Of a DNA stretch of 64,000 nt, positions 54,968 through 64,000 are shown in pieces. The translations under genes were made by a program, and so were the position numbers. Source of the stretch: Undibacterium sp. 5I1 (lineage in GTDB: Bacteria; Pseudomonadota; Gammaproteobacteria; Burkholderiales; Burkholderiaceae_D); NCBI RefSeq assembly GCF_034314085.1, contig NZ_JAVIWI010000001.1, forward strand, positions 310,001-374,000, in the 5' to 3' direction. The notes under the pieces are model-generated. The model searched no databases. It saw nothing but the letters and a program-made list of their open reading frames with translations, and was not told the DNA's origin. The first letter of the stretch is position 1. Each line of letters opens with the position of its first letter.

Positions 54968-55696
54968 GTAACGAGTTGTTGCGTTTATGATTACGCCGAT
55001 GATGAAGAGGTTACGCCGTACCGCCCCTCGGTATCGAGTCCAGCGCAATTACCATTTCCAGGACAATTAGAACTGGAATTGGGTCTGCTTAGCACCAAGC
55101 AAGATGGAACCAGACGAGATAGTTTGCCTTACCAATTAAAGCTGGCGTTTAATCCGCAATGGGGTGTGCTAGTCGGTGGCGAGGCCTTAGTCTCGTCTTT
55201 GGACGATCAGGGCAACCGTGAGCGCGGCTGGGGTGATACCACGCTAGTATTAAAGCGTGCCTTTTTGATGAATGACGACACTGCATTTGGACTGGAGTTT
55301 GGCGTCAAAGTCCTCACTGCTAAAAATACGATCGGTAATGGCAAAACAGATTACAGCGTGAATGGGATTTACAGTAAAGGCATCGGCAAACTGCATATAG
55401 ACGCCAACCTAAATTTTACACGTTTGGGCTTGGTCGATCCCGGTACTGCCAGTACACAAACAGGTGTTTCAACATCGGCATCAATAGCCGTCACTGAAAA
55501 TTGGGGTGTCACGGCAGAACTCAGTGGCACACGCAGACGCGGCACTGACGATACTGCCCAAGCTTTGGCTGCGTTAACCTACAGCCCGAGTAATAAACTG
55601 ACGATTGATTTTGGTTTTGCTAAAGGTCTGAATAAGGCATCATCAGATTTATCTTTATTCACCGGATTGGTTATGCCGCTGGCAAAATTGTGGTGA
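54968..55696 (+). pseudogene. Outer-membrane beta-barrel protein gene lacking its 5' end
   Basis: The reading frame begins without any ATG or GTG right after the Lrp stop. It reads DDEEVTPYRPSVSSPAQLPF, which looks like the mature N-terminus of a barrel protein of the MetA/phenol-pathway outer-membrane type, then LELELGLLSTKQDGTRRDSL and a clear alternation of beta strands (FGLEFGVKVLTAKNTIGNGK) to the last strand VMPLAKLW. No signal peptide can be encoded between Lrp and this point. A TTG at 55079 would start in the middle of the first strand. So the 5' end seems deleted by the junction with lrp. Confidence 0.55.
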
Positions 55697-55900
55697 TATT
55701 TGAGTTGTTGAGACGTGTCAGTCAACGTGATGAAAATTGCGTCTAAATGAAGTCAATTCTTGTAGGGTGCTTGAGTGAGTTACGCGGACTAACCAATATC
55801 AGTTTAAGTTTTATCCATCGGTGCGCATGACGCACTTCACCGGAAATACAAACTAAAGCGGCAGCAGCGCGCTAAATTTAGTGATGCTGCCTCTCTAGTG

Positions 55901-56377
55901 TTAATGCTGATGCCCGTGATCGCCATGTACATGACCATGCATAATTTCTTCCGCGGTCGCTGCGCGTACTCCTAATACTTGCAAACCTACACTCAAGGAT
56001 TTGCCCGCTAGCGGGTGATTGGCGTCGAGCATTACCTGATCGCCTTTGATTTTAAGTACGGTGTAAATGGTTTCCTCACCCGTGTCAGTATGTCCTTGCA
56101 TAGACGCACCTACTTTGACACCAGGAGGGAAATCTTTCTTGGAAATTGTTCTCAGCAAACTTTCATCACGTAGACCAAAAGCATCTTCTGGCGCCAGATC
56201 CAGGGTGGCTTTAAAACCGACTTCCTGATCTTGCAAGGCAGCTTCTATTTTTGGCAGTAAATTGTCATAACCACCGTGCAAATAAGCGATCGGGGTTTTG
56301 CCGTTTTCAATGACTTTGCCGTTGATCTCGGCCACGGTAAAGCGCAGGGTGACGGCGGTGTCTTTATCAATTTTCAT
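55901..56377 (-). CDS. slyD: FKBP-type peptidyl-prolyl isomerase, SlyD-like
   Basis: A 158-residue FKBP with an inserted chaperone flap. MKIDKDTAVTLRFTVAEING, IAYLHGGYDNLLPKIEAALQ and LAPEDAFGLRDESLL are SlyD/SlpA-family segments. The C-terminus HGHVHGDHGHQH is His-rich and metal-binding, a SlyD hallmark though shorter than in E. coli. It acts as a prolyl isomerase and may handle nickel; a nickel link to hupE is only a possibility. It is a single gene. Confidence 0.9.
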   Translation of the reverse strand: MKIDKDTAVTLRFTVAEINGKVIENGKTPIAYLHGGYDNLLPKIEAALQDQEVGFKATLDLAPEDAFGLRDESLLRTISKKDFPPGVKVGASMQGHTDTGEETIYTVLKIKGDQVMLDANHPLAGKSLSVGLQVLGVRAATAEEIMHGHVHGDHGHQH

Positions 56378-56505
56378 AAGATTTTTAGCGTAAGAATAGA
56401 AAGTGCAAGCATATTAACCGAAGTGACTACTTTGATGAAATCAGATCATGTGCAAATGGGTTTTTCCTCGTTAGCGTGAGATTTTTGTTTATCACTGAGC
56501 TCATT

Positions 56506-57513
56506 TTATTGCGTCAGCGATGATTGTCGTTCAAAAAAAGCCCAGATCATTGCGGTGCCATCCGGTGCCATAGGTGACGGCCCTAATAATCGCGGACGAC
56601 GGAAGTAGGGTTGCGGCAGTCCATGCCCACCGCCTTGAATCGCAACCAGCTCTACTTCCACTTTAGTATCGTTACGCCATAAAAACTGTTCGACATTCAC
56701 ACCGTCTGCCGCTGTGCTCAGCTTCGTTACTGGTTTCCCGGTGAGGTGATTGAGGTCGGCAAAATATTGACCGGATTCTTGAGATGAGCGCACATTGCCA
56801 CCCTTGTAAAACAAGCCCAGGAGGCTGGATTCTCCGCCATTGAACGGGACCAGCGGGTCCTTGGTGCCATTCATGATCATGACTGATATACCTGAATTAC
56901 CGGACGCAAGTTGCTGGGCAGGCTGACATTTAAAATTCTCGGGTGACGGTACGTTTGCGGATACAGCTGCAATCGCGCGAAACCGGGACTGCGCCTCCAG
57001 CGCAAGGCGAATCGACATAAAACCACCAGACGAAACACCAGTTGCAAACACGCGATCTGGGTTGACATGAATCTCTGTGATCAGCTTGTCGGCCAGTGCG
57101 CTTAAAAAGCCAACGTCGTCTACCTCGCGCCCGTTTGCGCTGAAGTCACCAACTTTGCTACAGTCATTCCAGTCAAAACTGTAGGAGTTAGGGTAGACGA
57201 CTGCGAAGCCATATTGGTCGGCGAGACGTTCATATCCATACCCGGTATCAATCCGAATTTGCGCGCCGTCTTCACCTGATCCGTGCATCACCATCACCAG
57301 CGGCGCTCCTTTTGCCAGCCCTTGCGGTACGTAGGTCAAGTATGTACGCTTGAGTCCACTCACTTCGATGGACTCCTTAGCCAGTGTGCCAGACAGCTTT
57401 GGAAGTTCTGGTTCAGGTGAGTAAATGAAGTAGCCAAATAGCAGACCAGCTATCGCTATCAATGCAATCAAACCCAAAAGACAAAACCCAAGAAAACGTA
57501 AGACACTTTTCAT
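56506..57513 (-). CDS. Secreted alpha/beta-hydrolase esterase (LpqC / PHB depolymerase type)
   Basis: A 335-residue protein with an N-terminal signal anchor (FLGFCLLGLIALIAIAGLLF). The oxyanion region is LVMVMHGSGEDGAQ, the nucleophile FATGVSSGGFMSIRLA (GxSxG), the acid MNGTKDPLVPFNGG and the His IQGGGHGLPQP. These fit the LpqC/feruloyl esterase and polyhydroxybutyrate depolymerase-like group; the substrate is not known. The gene stands alone on the reverse strand. Confidence 0.88.
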   Translation of the reverse strand: MKSVLRFLGFCLLGLIALIAIAGLLFGYFIYSPEPELPKLSGTLAKESIEVSGLKRTYLTYVPQGLAKGAPLVMVMHGSGEDGAQIRIDTGYGYERLADQYGFAVVYPNSYSFDWNDCSKVGDFSANGREVDDVGFLSALADKLITEIHVNPDRVFATGVSSGGFMSIRLALEAQSRFRAIAAVSANVPSPENFKCQPAQQLASGNSGISVMIMNGTKDPLVPFNGGESSLLGLFYKGGNVRSSQESGQYFADLNHLTGKPVTKLSTAADGVNVEQFLWRNDTKVEVELVAIQGGGHGLPQPYFRRPRLLGPSPMAPDGTAMIWAFFERQSSLTQ

Positions 57514-57803
57514 TAAAAAACCTCGGTAATAGAACGATTGCTGGATGACGTGGTGCTGATGTGAGCACGAACATTAACATGATCAATTGAGCTTGGATGT
57601 TACGGAACGTCCCGAGTTGCTGCTTTGATAGTCTTGTGTTGTTATTAATTCCTATGCTCAGATATCTTGTCGGGAATCTACGCATTTAACCCATTGCAGC
57701 GCAAAAATGCTTATCAAATAAATCGATTGACACAATATCCAATAAATTGGAAAATAAATCCATTATGAAAGAAATTAACCAAGATAATTAATCTACCCAC
57801 ACT

Positions 57804-58394
57804 ATGCAAGACCAAAAAACTATTCAACCGCCGGACATTAATCAGCGCATTGCAAACCGACTGAGCAGCCTGCGGGCTGAGCGCGGTATGTCGCTCGATG
57901 CACTGGCGACCAAGTCGAACGTCAGTCGTTCTATGATCTCTTTGATTGAGCGCGGGGAGAGCAGTCCGACAGCGGTAGTCCTGGATAAATTGTCGTTTGG
58001 TCTGGGTGTCACGCTAGCCTCGTTTTTTGAAGAGCCGCAGCCTGATGCTAATCCACTAGTAAGGCGCGAGGAGCAATTACTGTGGATAGATCCACAGTCA
58101 GGTTATCGTCGCCGGAATATTTCACCGCCGCATTTCCGTTCGTCTATTCAGTTGGTTGAGGTGGAGTTTCCTGCCGGTGCGAGAGTGTCTTATGCAGCGG
58201 GTTTGCGTGAAGTCGGGATACATCAGCAGATCTGGGTACTGGATGGCTCGCTGGAAATTATTTGGGGTGATGTGCACCATCATCTGGAGAGCGGCGATTG
58301 TCTGGCGATGGATGAGAACAGTGCAATCGTTTATCAAAACACCAGTAACCGCCCGGTACGTTATGTCGTCGCGATTAATACCGCATCCATTTAA
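57804..58394 (+). CDS. XRE-family regulator with a C-terminal cupin domain
   Basis: A 196-residue regulator. The HTH at about residues 12-66 reads LRAERGMSLDALATKSNVSR and MISLIERGESSPTAVVLDKL. The cupin lies at about residues 110-190 (VEFPAGARVSYAAGLREVGI; LESGDCLAMDENSAIVYQN). Such proteins sense a small metabolite. It is followed by two acetyltransferase genes, with gaps of 95 and 21 bases, so it may regulate them. Confidence 0.92.
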   Translation: MQDQKTIQPPDINQRIANRLSSLRAERGMSLDALATKSNVSRSMISLIERGESSPTAVVLDKLSFGLGVTLASFFEEPQPDANPLVRREEQLLWIDPQSGYRRRNISPPHFRSSIQLVEVEFPAGARVSYAAGLREVGIHQQIWVLDGSLEIIWGDVHHHLESGDCLAMDENSAIVYQNTSNRPVRYVVAINTASI

Positions 58395-58489
58395 ACATCG
58401 CCGCTTTCGGATGGAAATCTAATATTGATCTATCAGAATGTGCCTAACCATTTGACCAAATCATTTTTTGTTTATTTCGGGAGTCCAGG

Positions 58490-59047
58490 ATGACCATAGA
58501 CTATTCGACCTCGCCTCAATCGTCCTCTGAATATTCAATTCAGTTATTGCAGGCGCTCGATGATCATGAGGATATAGAAGCATTGTGCGATGTCTTGATC
58601 GATTGTGTCGAAGGCGGTGCCTCAGTTAGTTTTATGCAGCCCTTATCGCGCGCTAAGGCAGATGCATTCTGGCGGAACGTTGGTGCGAGTGTGACGCGTC
58701 AAGAGCGACTTTTGCTCGTGGCCAGAGAAGGCGCAGGTGCCATTATTGGAACAGTACAGGCAATATTGAGTCAGCCAGAAAACCAACCGCATCGCGGCGA
58801 TATTTCTAAGTTACTGGTACATCGCCGGGCCCGTTCCCTTGGACTCGGTGCAGCTCTCATGAAGGCCGCAGAACAGGCAGCTCAGGCAGCAGGGAAAACG
58901 GTGTTGGTATTGGATACGGCAACAGGTGGTGGCGCAGAGTCTTTATATGAGCGGCTTGGCTGGCAGATGTGCGGGCGTATTCCAGACTATGCCTTATGGC
59001 CGCAAGGCGGGTTGTGCTCCACCACCATTTATTCCAAATCAATTTAA
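58490..59047 (+). CDS. GNAT-family N-acetyltransferase (first)
   Basis: A 185-residue GNAT enzyme. The acetyl-CoA binding motif A is KLLVHRRARSLGLGAALMKA, with RxxGxG/A in RSLGLGAA, and the C-terminal GGGAESLYERLGWQMCGRIP follows. The acceptor is unknown. GGGAG lies upstream of the ATG. It is in an apparent operon with the cupin regulator and a second GNAT gene. Confidence 0.9.
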   Translation: MTIDYSTSPQSSSEYSIQLLQALDDHEDIEALCDVLIDCVEGGASVSFMQPLSRAKADAFWRNVGASVTRQERLLLVAREGAGAIIGTVQAILSQPENQPHRGDISKLLVHRRARSLGLGAALMKAAEQAAQAAGKTVLVLDTATGGGAESLYERLGWQMCGRIPDYALWPQGGLCSTTIYSKSI

Positions 59048-59068
59048 GCGATATTTCTTTTGTTTACC

Positions 59069-59518
59069 ATGAACGTGGAGTCGCCTGATCAGGCTGACGT
59101 GCTCACTCTGATTGCTGAACTTGATGCATACCAGCACAGTCTTTATCCGGCAGAAAGCGTCTATTCGCTCGACTTGACTGCGGTCTCTGCGCTGCAACTT
59201 ATCTGCATTGTTGCCCGCGATTTGGACCAACGCGCGGTCGCCTGCGGTGCGCTTGTTTTGGCGCCAGAATATGGGGAGATCAAGCGTATGTATGTGCATC
59301 CCACTCAGCGGGGACAAGGTTTGGCTAAACGATTGCTACATTCGCTTGAGGCAGCTGCCTATAAAGCAGGGTGTCGGCAAGTGATGCTGGAAACCGGCCC
59401 ACGGCACACAGAAGCTTTGCGTCTTTATGCTCAGGCTGGGTTTGTAGTATGTGGTCGGTTTGGAAACTATCGCGACGACCCTCTAAGCGTGTTTATGTGC
59501 AAGGATCTCGTCGCCTGA
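59069..59518 (+). CDS. GNAT-family N-acetyltransferase (second)
   Basis: A 149-residue GNAT with motif A EIKRMYVHPTQRGQGLAKRL and the C-terminal EALRLYAQAGFVVCGRFGNY. It starts 21 bases after the first acetyltransferase gene. The ATG at 59069 gives MNVESPDQADVLTLI; the TTG at 59060 is an alternative. It is not closely similar to the first, so the pair is not a recent duplication. Confidence 0.9.
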   Translation: MNVESPDQADVLTLIAELDAYQHSLYPAESVYSLDLTAVSALQLICIVARDLDQRAVACGALVLAPEYGEIKRMYVHPTQRGQGLAKRLLHSLEAAAYKAGCRQVMLETGPRHTEALRLYAQAGFVVCGRFGNYRDDPLSVFMCKDLVA

Positions 59519-59635
59519 GAATTAGACCAACAATGCAAAAACATTACGATCAAAGATAAGATCACATTCAGCTAACCTTACCTCTGCTCTTAGATATTCG
59601 TTGTTGGCGACCCTGTCGATATCAGTAGTGGGCAC

Positions 59636-60769
59636 TCATTCTTGCGGTAACTCGTGAATAATCAGCCCGGTATGTTGTGCCGGCGGCTGTAGCCAGGATT
59701 TGTGACGCAGAGCTCTCTCTGCATCATGCAGTCCTGCCTGCCAGCGGTTTTGTATTGTCTCTGTACTGAAGTCGATATCTTTAAAATACTGATCGTGTTC
59801 TTGCGCCTTCATCACCAGATGTACGACATTGATTGTGTGATCGCAGCCCAGTTTCATCAAGGCTTGTATTTCCGGTTTTTTGCGTTCCGCTGCAGAGAGT
59901 TTTTCAGATAAACCGCGTATTGCTTTTTGCAGATTCTGCAGTTGGCGACGGGTTGCTAGTTGTTCTTTTGAGCGACTGGCGTATTGAATATTTTTGTACC
60001 GTGCCAATGCTTCTGCCATCGTCTTCGGCGCTGCTTCACTTGGGTCCCACAGGTCAACCATAAAGCAAAGCGCATCGCGTTGTAGTGCTCCATCCAGCAA
60101 AACCTCTAATGGTGTATTGGAGTAGATGCCGCCGTCCCAATACATTTTTCCGTCGATTTCTACCGGCGGAAAACCCGGTGGCAACGCGCCGCTCGCCATG
60201 ATGTGTTCTGGTCCTATTTTTTGTTTCTTGCTATCGAAGGTCGTCATCTGGCCGCCGGTAATTTCTACCGCGCAAATACTGATACGTATTGGGCTTTTAT
60301 TCAGATAGTGAAAATCGATATTTTTCTCTAGCGTCTTTTTGAGAGGCGACGTGTCATAAAAACTGTTTTGGCCTATGTCTACGGCGGCATTCATATCCCA
60401 ACCAGCACCAACCCGTGGCTTAAAAAATCCAGGAACACCATTGGTCAAAGTGTTCATCGTCTCATTAGAACTGGTCCAGCTGCTCCAGGTATTAGCGATA
60501 CCCCATTGTTGCAAGAAAGGGGTGAATACCGACCAGGGTTGGTTAGACGCCAATGGCGGTGCCAGGCTTTCCCAAAAGGCCCGTAATTGTTGAACCCGCT
60601 TCTCTGGAGGATTGCCGGCAATCAGCGCGCAATTGATCGCGCCGATAGAAGTGCCAATCAGCCAGTCGAGCTGAATATCGTTTTGATGAAGCTGCTCAAA
60701 AACACCCGCTTGGTAGGCACCCAAAGCACCTCCACCTTGGAGAATCAGAACGTTTTCTTGTGTAGTCAT
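59636..60769 (-). CDS. Patatin-like phospholipase (with DUF3734-type C-terminus)
   Basis: A protein of about 377 residues. The glycine-rich oxyanion loop is VLILQGGGALGAYQAGVFEQ, the nucleophile Ser is in IGTSIGAINCALIAG, and the Asp is in MYWDGGIYSNTPLE. The C-terminal VVHLVMKAQEHDQYFKDIDF matches the extra domain found in bacterial patatins. It hydrolyses acyl lipids. The ATG at 60767-60769 is chosen since the patatin motif starts shortly after; starts at 60818-60820 and 60878-60880 are possible. Confidence 0.88.
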   Translation of the reverse strand: MTTQENVLILQGGGALGAYQAGVFEQLHQNDIQLDWLIGTSIGAINCALIAGNPPEKRVQQLRAFWESLAPPLASNQPWSVFTPFLQQWGIANTWSSWTSSNETMNTLTNGVPGFFKPRVGAGWDMNAAVDIGQNSFYDTSPLKKTLEKNIDFHYLNKSPIRISICAVEITGGQMTTFDSKKQKIGPEHIMASGALPPGFPPVEIDGKMYWDGGIYSNTPLEVLLDGALQRDALCFMVDLWDPSEAAPKTMAEALARYKNIQYASRSKEQLATRRQLQNLQKAIRGLSEKLSAAERKKPEIQALMKLGCDHTINVVHLVMKAQEHDQYFKDIDFSTETIQNRWQAGLHDAERALRHKSWLQPPAQHTGLIIHELPQE

Positions 60770-60922
60770 GGCAATTGGGAGTTTTTGTTGCGATGCAGTG
60801 ATATTACCTGTAATGCTCATTTTTTGCGGCGCTTGTAGCGAGAAATTACAAATTAAAACGAGGGGTGCTTGGTCTTTCAAGCTTTACAGTTTCTTTACAT
60901 TTCACGCATGCTCAGCACAAAA

Positions 60923-60952
60923 CAACAAGCCCACCAAATTGGCGGGCTTGTT
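60923..60952 (-). terminator. Rho-independent terminator after htpG
   Basis: AACAAGCCCACC / GGCGGGCTTGTT is a stable stem in the gap between htpG and the patatin gene. Confidence 0.75.
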
Positions 60953-61041
60953 ATGGGCTACTTTTTTAGAAGTAGTTGACTGAAACTAATCAAATAGTCA
61001 TCTGACGTAAAAACTTGAAGTAAAAACCTGAGGTAAAAAAC

Positions 61042-62961
61042 CTAAGCTGCTACGTTCAACAGCATTTCATTGAGACGTTTTACAAAACTGCTTGGATCTG
61101 CCAGTGATCCACCTTCTGCCAGCATTGCCTGATCAAACAGGATATTGGCCCAGTCGTCAAACTTCTTCTCTTCGTACTTTAAACGTTGTACTAACGGATG
61201 ATCTGGATTGACTTCAAGAATCGGTTTTGATTCCGGTGCTGCCTGGCCTGCTGCTTTCAGCATGCGCATCAAGTTGCCGGATAACTCGTTGTCGTCCGCT
61301 ACCAGACAAGCAGGGGAGTCGGTCAGACGGAAAGTCACGCGTACATCTTTGGCTTTATCTGCCAGCGCGGTTTTCATCTTCTCAACCAGATCCTTGAACT
61401 GCGTTTCGGTCTCTTCGTGCTGTTTTTTCTCAGCTTCATCTTCGAGTGTGCCGAGGTTCAGGTCGCCTTTGGCAACGGAGACTAATTCTTTACCTTCAAA
61501 ATCACTTAAGAAGGACAGCATCCATTCATCAACGCGGTCAGTCAGCAATAGAACTTCCACACCTTTTTTGCGGAAAATTTCTAAATGAGGACTATTTTTC
61601 GCAGCGCCGTAATTGTCGGCAGTAACGTAGTAAATCTTTTCCTGACCTTCTTTAACCCGGCTCAGATAATCAGCTAAAGATACCGTCTGTGCATCGCTGT
61701 CGTTGTGGGTAGAAGCAAAACGTAGCAGTTTAGCGATACGTTCTTTGTTGCCCGCATCTTCGCCTATACCTTCTTTGAGTACCTGACCAAACTCGGTCCA
61801 GAAGCTAGCGTATTTATCTTTCTTCGCTTGTGAATCACCATCACCTTCTGCATTTGCCAAATCTTCCAGCATGCCTAATACACGCTTGGTCGATCCTTCA
61901 CGAATCGCTTTGATGTCACGGCTTTCCTGCAAAATTTCACGCGAGACATTCAGTGGCAAGTCATTGGAATCAATCACACCTTTAACAAAGCGCAGGTAGA
62001 CCGGCATCAACTGTTCGGCATCGTCCATGATGAAGACGCGTTTGACATATAGCTTGATACCGCCGCGTTTGTTACGATCCCACATGTCGAACGGTGCACG
62101 GGCAGGGATGTACAGCAATTGCGTGTATTCGCTGCGACCTTCCACACGGTTATGCGTGTGGGTCAGCGGGGCGCTGTAATCGTGTGAAATATGTTTATAG
62201 AACTCATCATATTGCTCAGGCTTGATGTCGCTCTTGCTGCGTGCCCACAAAGCGCTGGCCTGATTGATTGTTTCGAGTTCGTCTTTAGTAACTTGTTCTT
62301 TTTTCTCTTCGTCCCACTCTTCTTTTTGCATCAAGATCGGCAAAGAGATATGGTCGGAGTAAGTACGGATTACCGACTTGAGTTTCCATGAAGAGAGGAA
62401 ATCATCTTCACCTTCGCGCAGATGCAAAGTGATTGAAGTGCCACGATCGGCTTTCGTAATATCTTCTACACTAAAGTCGCCAGCGCCTTCAGATTCCCAG
62501 CGTACGCCAGCGTCGGCGGCAGTGCCAGCACGACGTGATTCAACGGTGATTTTGTCCGCAACGATAAAGCCAGAGTAGAAACCCACACCAAATTGGCCAA
62601 TCATAGCAGCATCTTTTTGCTGGTCGCCAGACAGTTTGCCAAAGAATTCTTTCGTGCCTGACTTGGCAATGGTACCTAGATGCGCAATGGCTTCTTCGCG
62701 TGTCATACCGATGCCGTTGTCGGCGATGGTGATGGTGCGTGCAGCTTTATCGAAGCTGACTTTGATCTTGAGCTCAGGATCACTTTCATACAAGGCGGCA
62801 TTGTTGATCGCCTCAAAACGCAGCTTGTCGGCAGCATCAGATGCGTTAGAGATCAATTCGCGCAAGAAAATTTCCTTGTTGGAATACAGCGAGTGGATCA
62901 TCAATTGCAGCAGTTGTTTGACTTCGGCTTGGAAGCCCATTGTTTGTTTTTGGTCGGACAT
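61042..62961 (-). CDS. htpG: Molecular chaperone HtpG (Hsp90)
   Basis: A 639-residue bacterial Hsp90. The ATP-binding GHKL motifs are [33 protein letters not shown] and [14 protein letters not shown]. The middle domain has [20 protein letters not shown] and the C-terminal dimerisation domain ends [11 protein letters not shown]. It folds and remodels client proteins in an ATP-driven cycle. Repeats A6 and B7 lie just upstream of its start, so its promoter region is compressed between the start codon and A6. Confidence 0.97.
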   Translation of the reverse strand: MSDQKQTMGFQAEVKQLLQLMIHSLYSNKEIFLRELISNASDAADKLRFEAINNAALYESDPELKIKVSFDKAARTITIADNGIGMTREEAIAHLGTIAKSGTKEFFGKLSGDQQKDAAMIGQFGVGFYSGFIVADKITVESRRAGTAADAGVRWESEGAGDFSVEDITKADRGTSITLHLREGEDDFLSSWKLKSVIRTYSDHISLPILMQKEEWDEEKKEQVTKDELETINQASALWARSKSDIKPEQYDEFYKHISHDYSAPLTHTHNRVEGRSEYTQLLYIPARAPFDMWDRNKRGGIKLYVKRVFIMDDAEQLMPVYLRFVKGVIDSNDLPLNVSREILQESRDIKAIREGSTKRVLGMLEDLANAEGDGDSQAKKDKYASFWTEFGQVLKEGIGEDAGNKERIAKLLRFASTHNDSDAQTVSLADYLSRVKEGQEKIYYVTADNYGAAKNSPHLEIFRKKGVEVLLLTDRVDEWMLSFLSDFEGKELVSVAKGDLNLGTLEDEAEKKQHEETETQFKDLVEKMKTALADKAKDVRVTFRLTDSPACLVADDNELSGNLMRMLKAAGQAAPESKPILEVNPDHPLVQRLKYEEKKFDDWANILFDQAMLAEGGSLADPSSFVKRLNEMLLNVAA

Positions 62962-62990
62962 AATTCCCTCTTACTATTTTTTATGAGTTT

Positions 62991-63081
62991 AGGACTTTAC
63001 AAAATTACCCTGGCGACCTCATACAGCATCGCCTGACGATCTGCTCATACCGATTTTGTCAGGGCGATTTTGTGCAAGTCC
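62991..63081. repeat. Family A dispersed palindromic repeat (copy A6)
   Basis: The ends AGGACTTTACAAAATTACCC and GGGCGATTTTGTGCAAGTCC fit the family. The interior is more divergent than in A1 and A5. Confidence 0.75.
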
Positions 63082-63164
63082 CGACTTGATGAAATCCATA
63101 AAGATTTTGCTTGGCAGTTATGCGGCTAAGTTGGGATATTTCAAGATGTTGATTGCAGCTAATT

Positions 63165-63241
63165 TATATACTGGGTAGTAGTACAAGGTAAATTAGCCTT
63201 ATTGTCCAATTATTCTCTGGACAATTAAAAATACTCCCCAT
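63165..63241. repeat. Family B dispersed repeat (copy B7)
   Basis: TTATTGTCCAATTATTCTCTGGACAATTAA forms the central stem, and AATACTCCCC closes the right end. It lies about 83 bases from A6. Confidence 0.72.
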
Positions 63242-63333
63242 TTTTTTAATTATTGTTCTAATTAAGCGAATTAGAGAGTTTAGATGGAAAAGACAAAAAT
63301 AGATGCTGAACGTGGGATGTCGTGGCGATTTGT

Positions 63334-63822
63334 TTAAAACCGGAGTTCCAGTTTTTCATATGGTTTAATCTGCGACCATATCGCGTTTAGCTCCACTGCT
63401 TGCTGGAATAAGGTGTGTGCCAAACTCTCCGCCGGTACTGCTGGCGCCTCAATATTGCGTGCCTCAGCCGCAGTTTGCAGCCCATAAGCAAACGCGTCGT
63501 GATCAAAATTGCCGCTCCAGAGTTGTGTCTGCAATGCCTCAACAATCGCCTCGGCTTGCACTGCGCCCCGTTCAACATCCCGGCGCTGAGTGTCGTGGGT
63601 CAGCTCCATGACAAACTGTGCATCGGCACCTTGCGCTACCAGACTTAAAAAACCGTCACTGAGTTTCAGCCCGGTTTCCACCACAAAATGCACCAGATCA
63701 TGCGGCAGCACACCTTGGCGCGGCATCTCGATTTCACTAACAGAGCTATCTTGCCGGATGAACCTTAGCAAATCCGATTTTTCCGAGGGCGGGCGCTTGG
63801 TCGCAGTAAGAAGCATGGTCAT
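63334..63822 (-). CDS. Hypothetical protein, 162 residues
   Basis: I do not recognise this protein. It has a small basic N-terminus (MTMLLTATKRPPSEKSDLLR) and then a mostly helical, acidic sequence. LPHDLVHFVVETGLKLSDGF and VELNAIWSQIKPYEKLELRF are the most conserved-looking parts. There is no signal peptide or membrane segment. The reading frame is long and clean, and the ATG has no obvious ribosome binding site. It faces away from repeats A6/B7 and is not in an operon with htpG. Confidence 0.7.
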   Translation of the reverse strand: MTMLLTATKRPPSEKSDLLRFIRQDSSVSEIEMPRQGVLPHDLVHFVVETGLKLSDGFLSLVAQGADAQFVMELTHDTQRRDVERGAVQAEAIVEALQTQLWSGNFDHDAFAYGLQTAAEARNIEAPAVPAESLAHTLFQQAVELNAIWSQIKPYEKLELRF

Positions 63823-63922
63823 ATCTAAATTAATCCGTTCGTAGCGCTCTCACCAGAACGGTGATGGTGAAAACCCTAGCATCAGTCAATTGAATCAACT
63901 ACTTAATTATACTGACGAGCGG

Positions 63923-64000
63923 TCAACTGCCGTTTCTAGGTTTTATCTTCATCCCATCTGCTTTATCTTCCACCTCATACCCCAATGTATGCAAGGCTGC
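63923..64000 (-). CDS. C-terminal end of an unidentified protein
   Basis: The reverse strand is open from the right edge to a TGA at 63923-63925 and reads AALHTLGYEVEDKADGMKIK then PRNGS. It is only 25 residues, so I cannot name the protein. The amphipathic, charged C-terminus suggests a soluble enzyme. Confidence 0.45.
   Translation of the reverse strand, partial: AALHTLGYEVEDKADGMKIKPRNGS

Noticed and set aside
5488..63241. Families A and B considered as CRISPR repeats or integron attC sites
   Set aside because: Copies are dispersed over 58 kb singly, without spacers of uniform length, cas genes or an integrase gene. A and B copies also vary in length.

Overview
The window looks like chromosomal DNA of a Gram-negative beta-proteobacterium, most likely Burkholderiales and probably an Oxalobacteraceae (Undibacterium-like) genome of moderate GC. 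This is inferred from gene families and neighbourhoods: a gloB / methyltransferase / rnhA cluster, zapB-like / zapA / 6S RNA, trxA / rho, a small Trp-rich membrane protein, type B L31, and an AcrR-AcrAB-OprM pump. No rRNA, tRNA or CRISPR array was seen.

Layout. 1-9.7 kb: the start of gloB, a SAM methyltransferase, rnhA, a HupE/UreJ protein, a CatA-type acetyltransferase, transaldolase, selD, an RhlE-type RNA helicase, an orphan GH8 cellulase, and decayed pieces of modA and modB. 9.7-18.8 kb: fabI, then a leftward peptide ABC importer (two tandem binding proteins, two permeases, a fused double ATPase). 18.8-24.1 kb: about 1 kb without a gene, then tonB-exbB-exbD-exbD and a TPR protein; tonB, exbB and the first exbD have codon use unlike their surroundings. 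24.2-29.1 kb: mltD, an MsbA-like ABC exporter, rpmE2 and a TRIC/UPF0126 membrane protein. 29.2-36.0 kb: a divergent acrR and a complete RND efflux operon with a recognisable operator between them.

36.0-39.7 kb is the most rearranged part. An IS6-family element carries a 232-bp MITE in its transposase gene. A serine hydrolase lies between two inverted IS6 5' ends. The second IS6 is truncated and fused in frame to a decayed duplicate of the oprM 3' end. A second MITE of the same kind abuts the far side. 39.8-50.8 kb returns to core genes: rho, trxA, an AddB/AddA-like helicase-nuclease pair, a zapB-like gene, zapA, 6S RNA, an EVE-domain protein and lgt. 51-64 kb: a LysR regulator, a small Trp-rich protein, cytochrome c, a LivJ-type binding protein with a divergent Lrp regulator, a 5'-truncated outer-membrane protein gene, a SlyD-like isomerase, an esterase, a cupin regulator with two GNAT acetyltransferases, a patatin, htpG, one unknown gene and the end of another.

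The most notable unexplained structure is three families of short, non-coding, dispersed inverted-repeat elements. Family A (about 60-140 bp) has ends like GGACTTACGCAAAA. Family B (about 80 bp) has a GTCCAAT/ATTGGAC stem and ACTC/GAGT-type ends. Family C (about 190 or 232 bp) has AGATTTTCCATTAG ends and, in two copies, a perfect 5-bp target duplication. A and B occur together in four separate intergenic gaps. Individual copies supply a stop codon to a LysR gene, a likely ribosome binding site to the EVE gene, and an interruption in the IS6 transposase.
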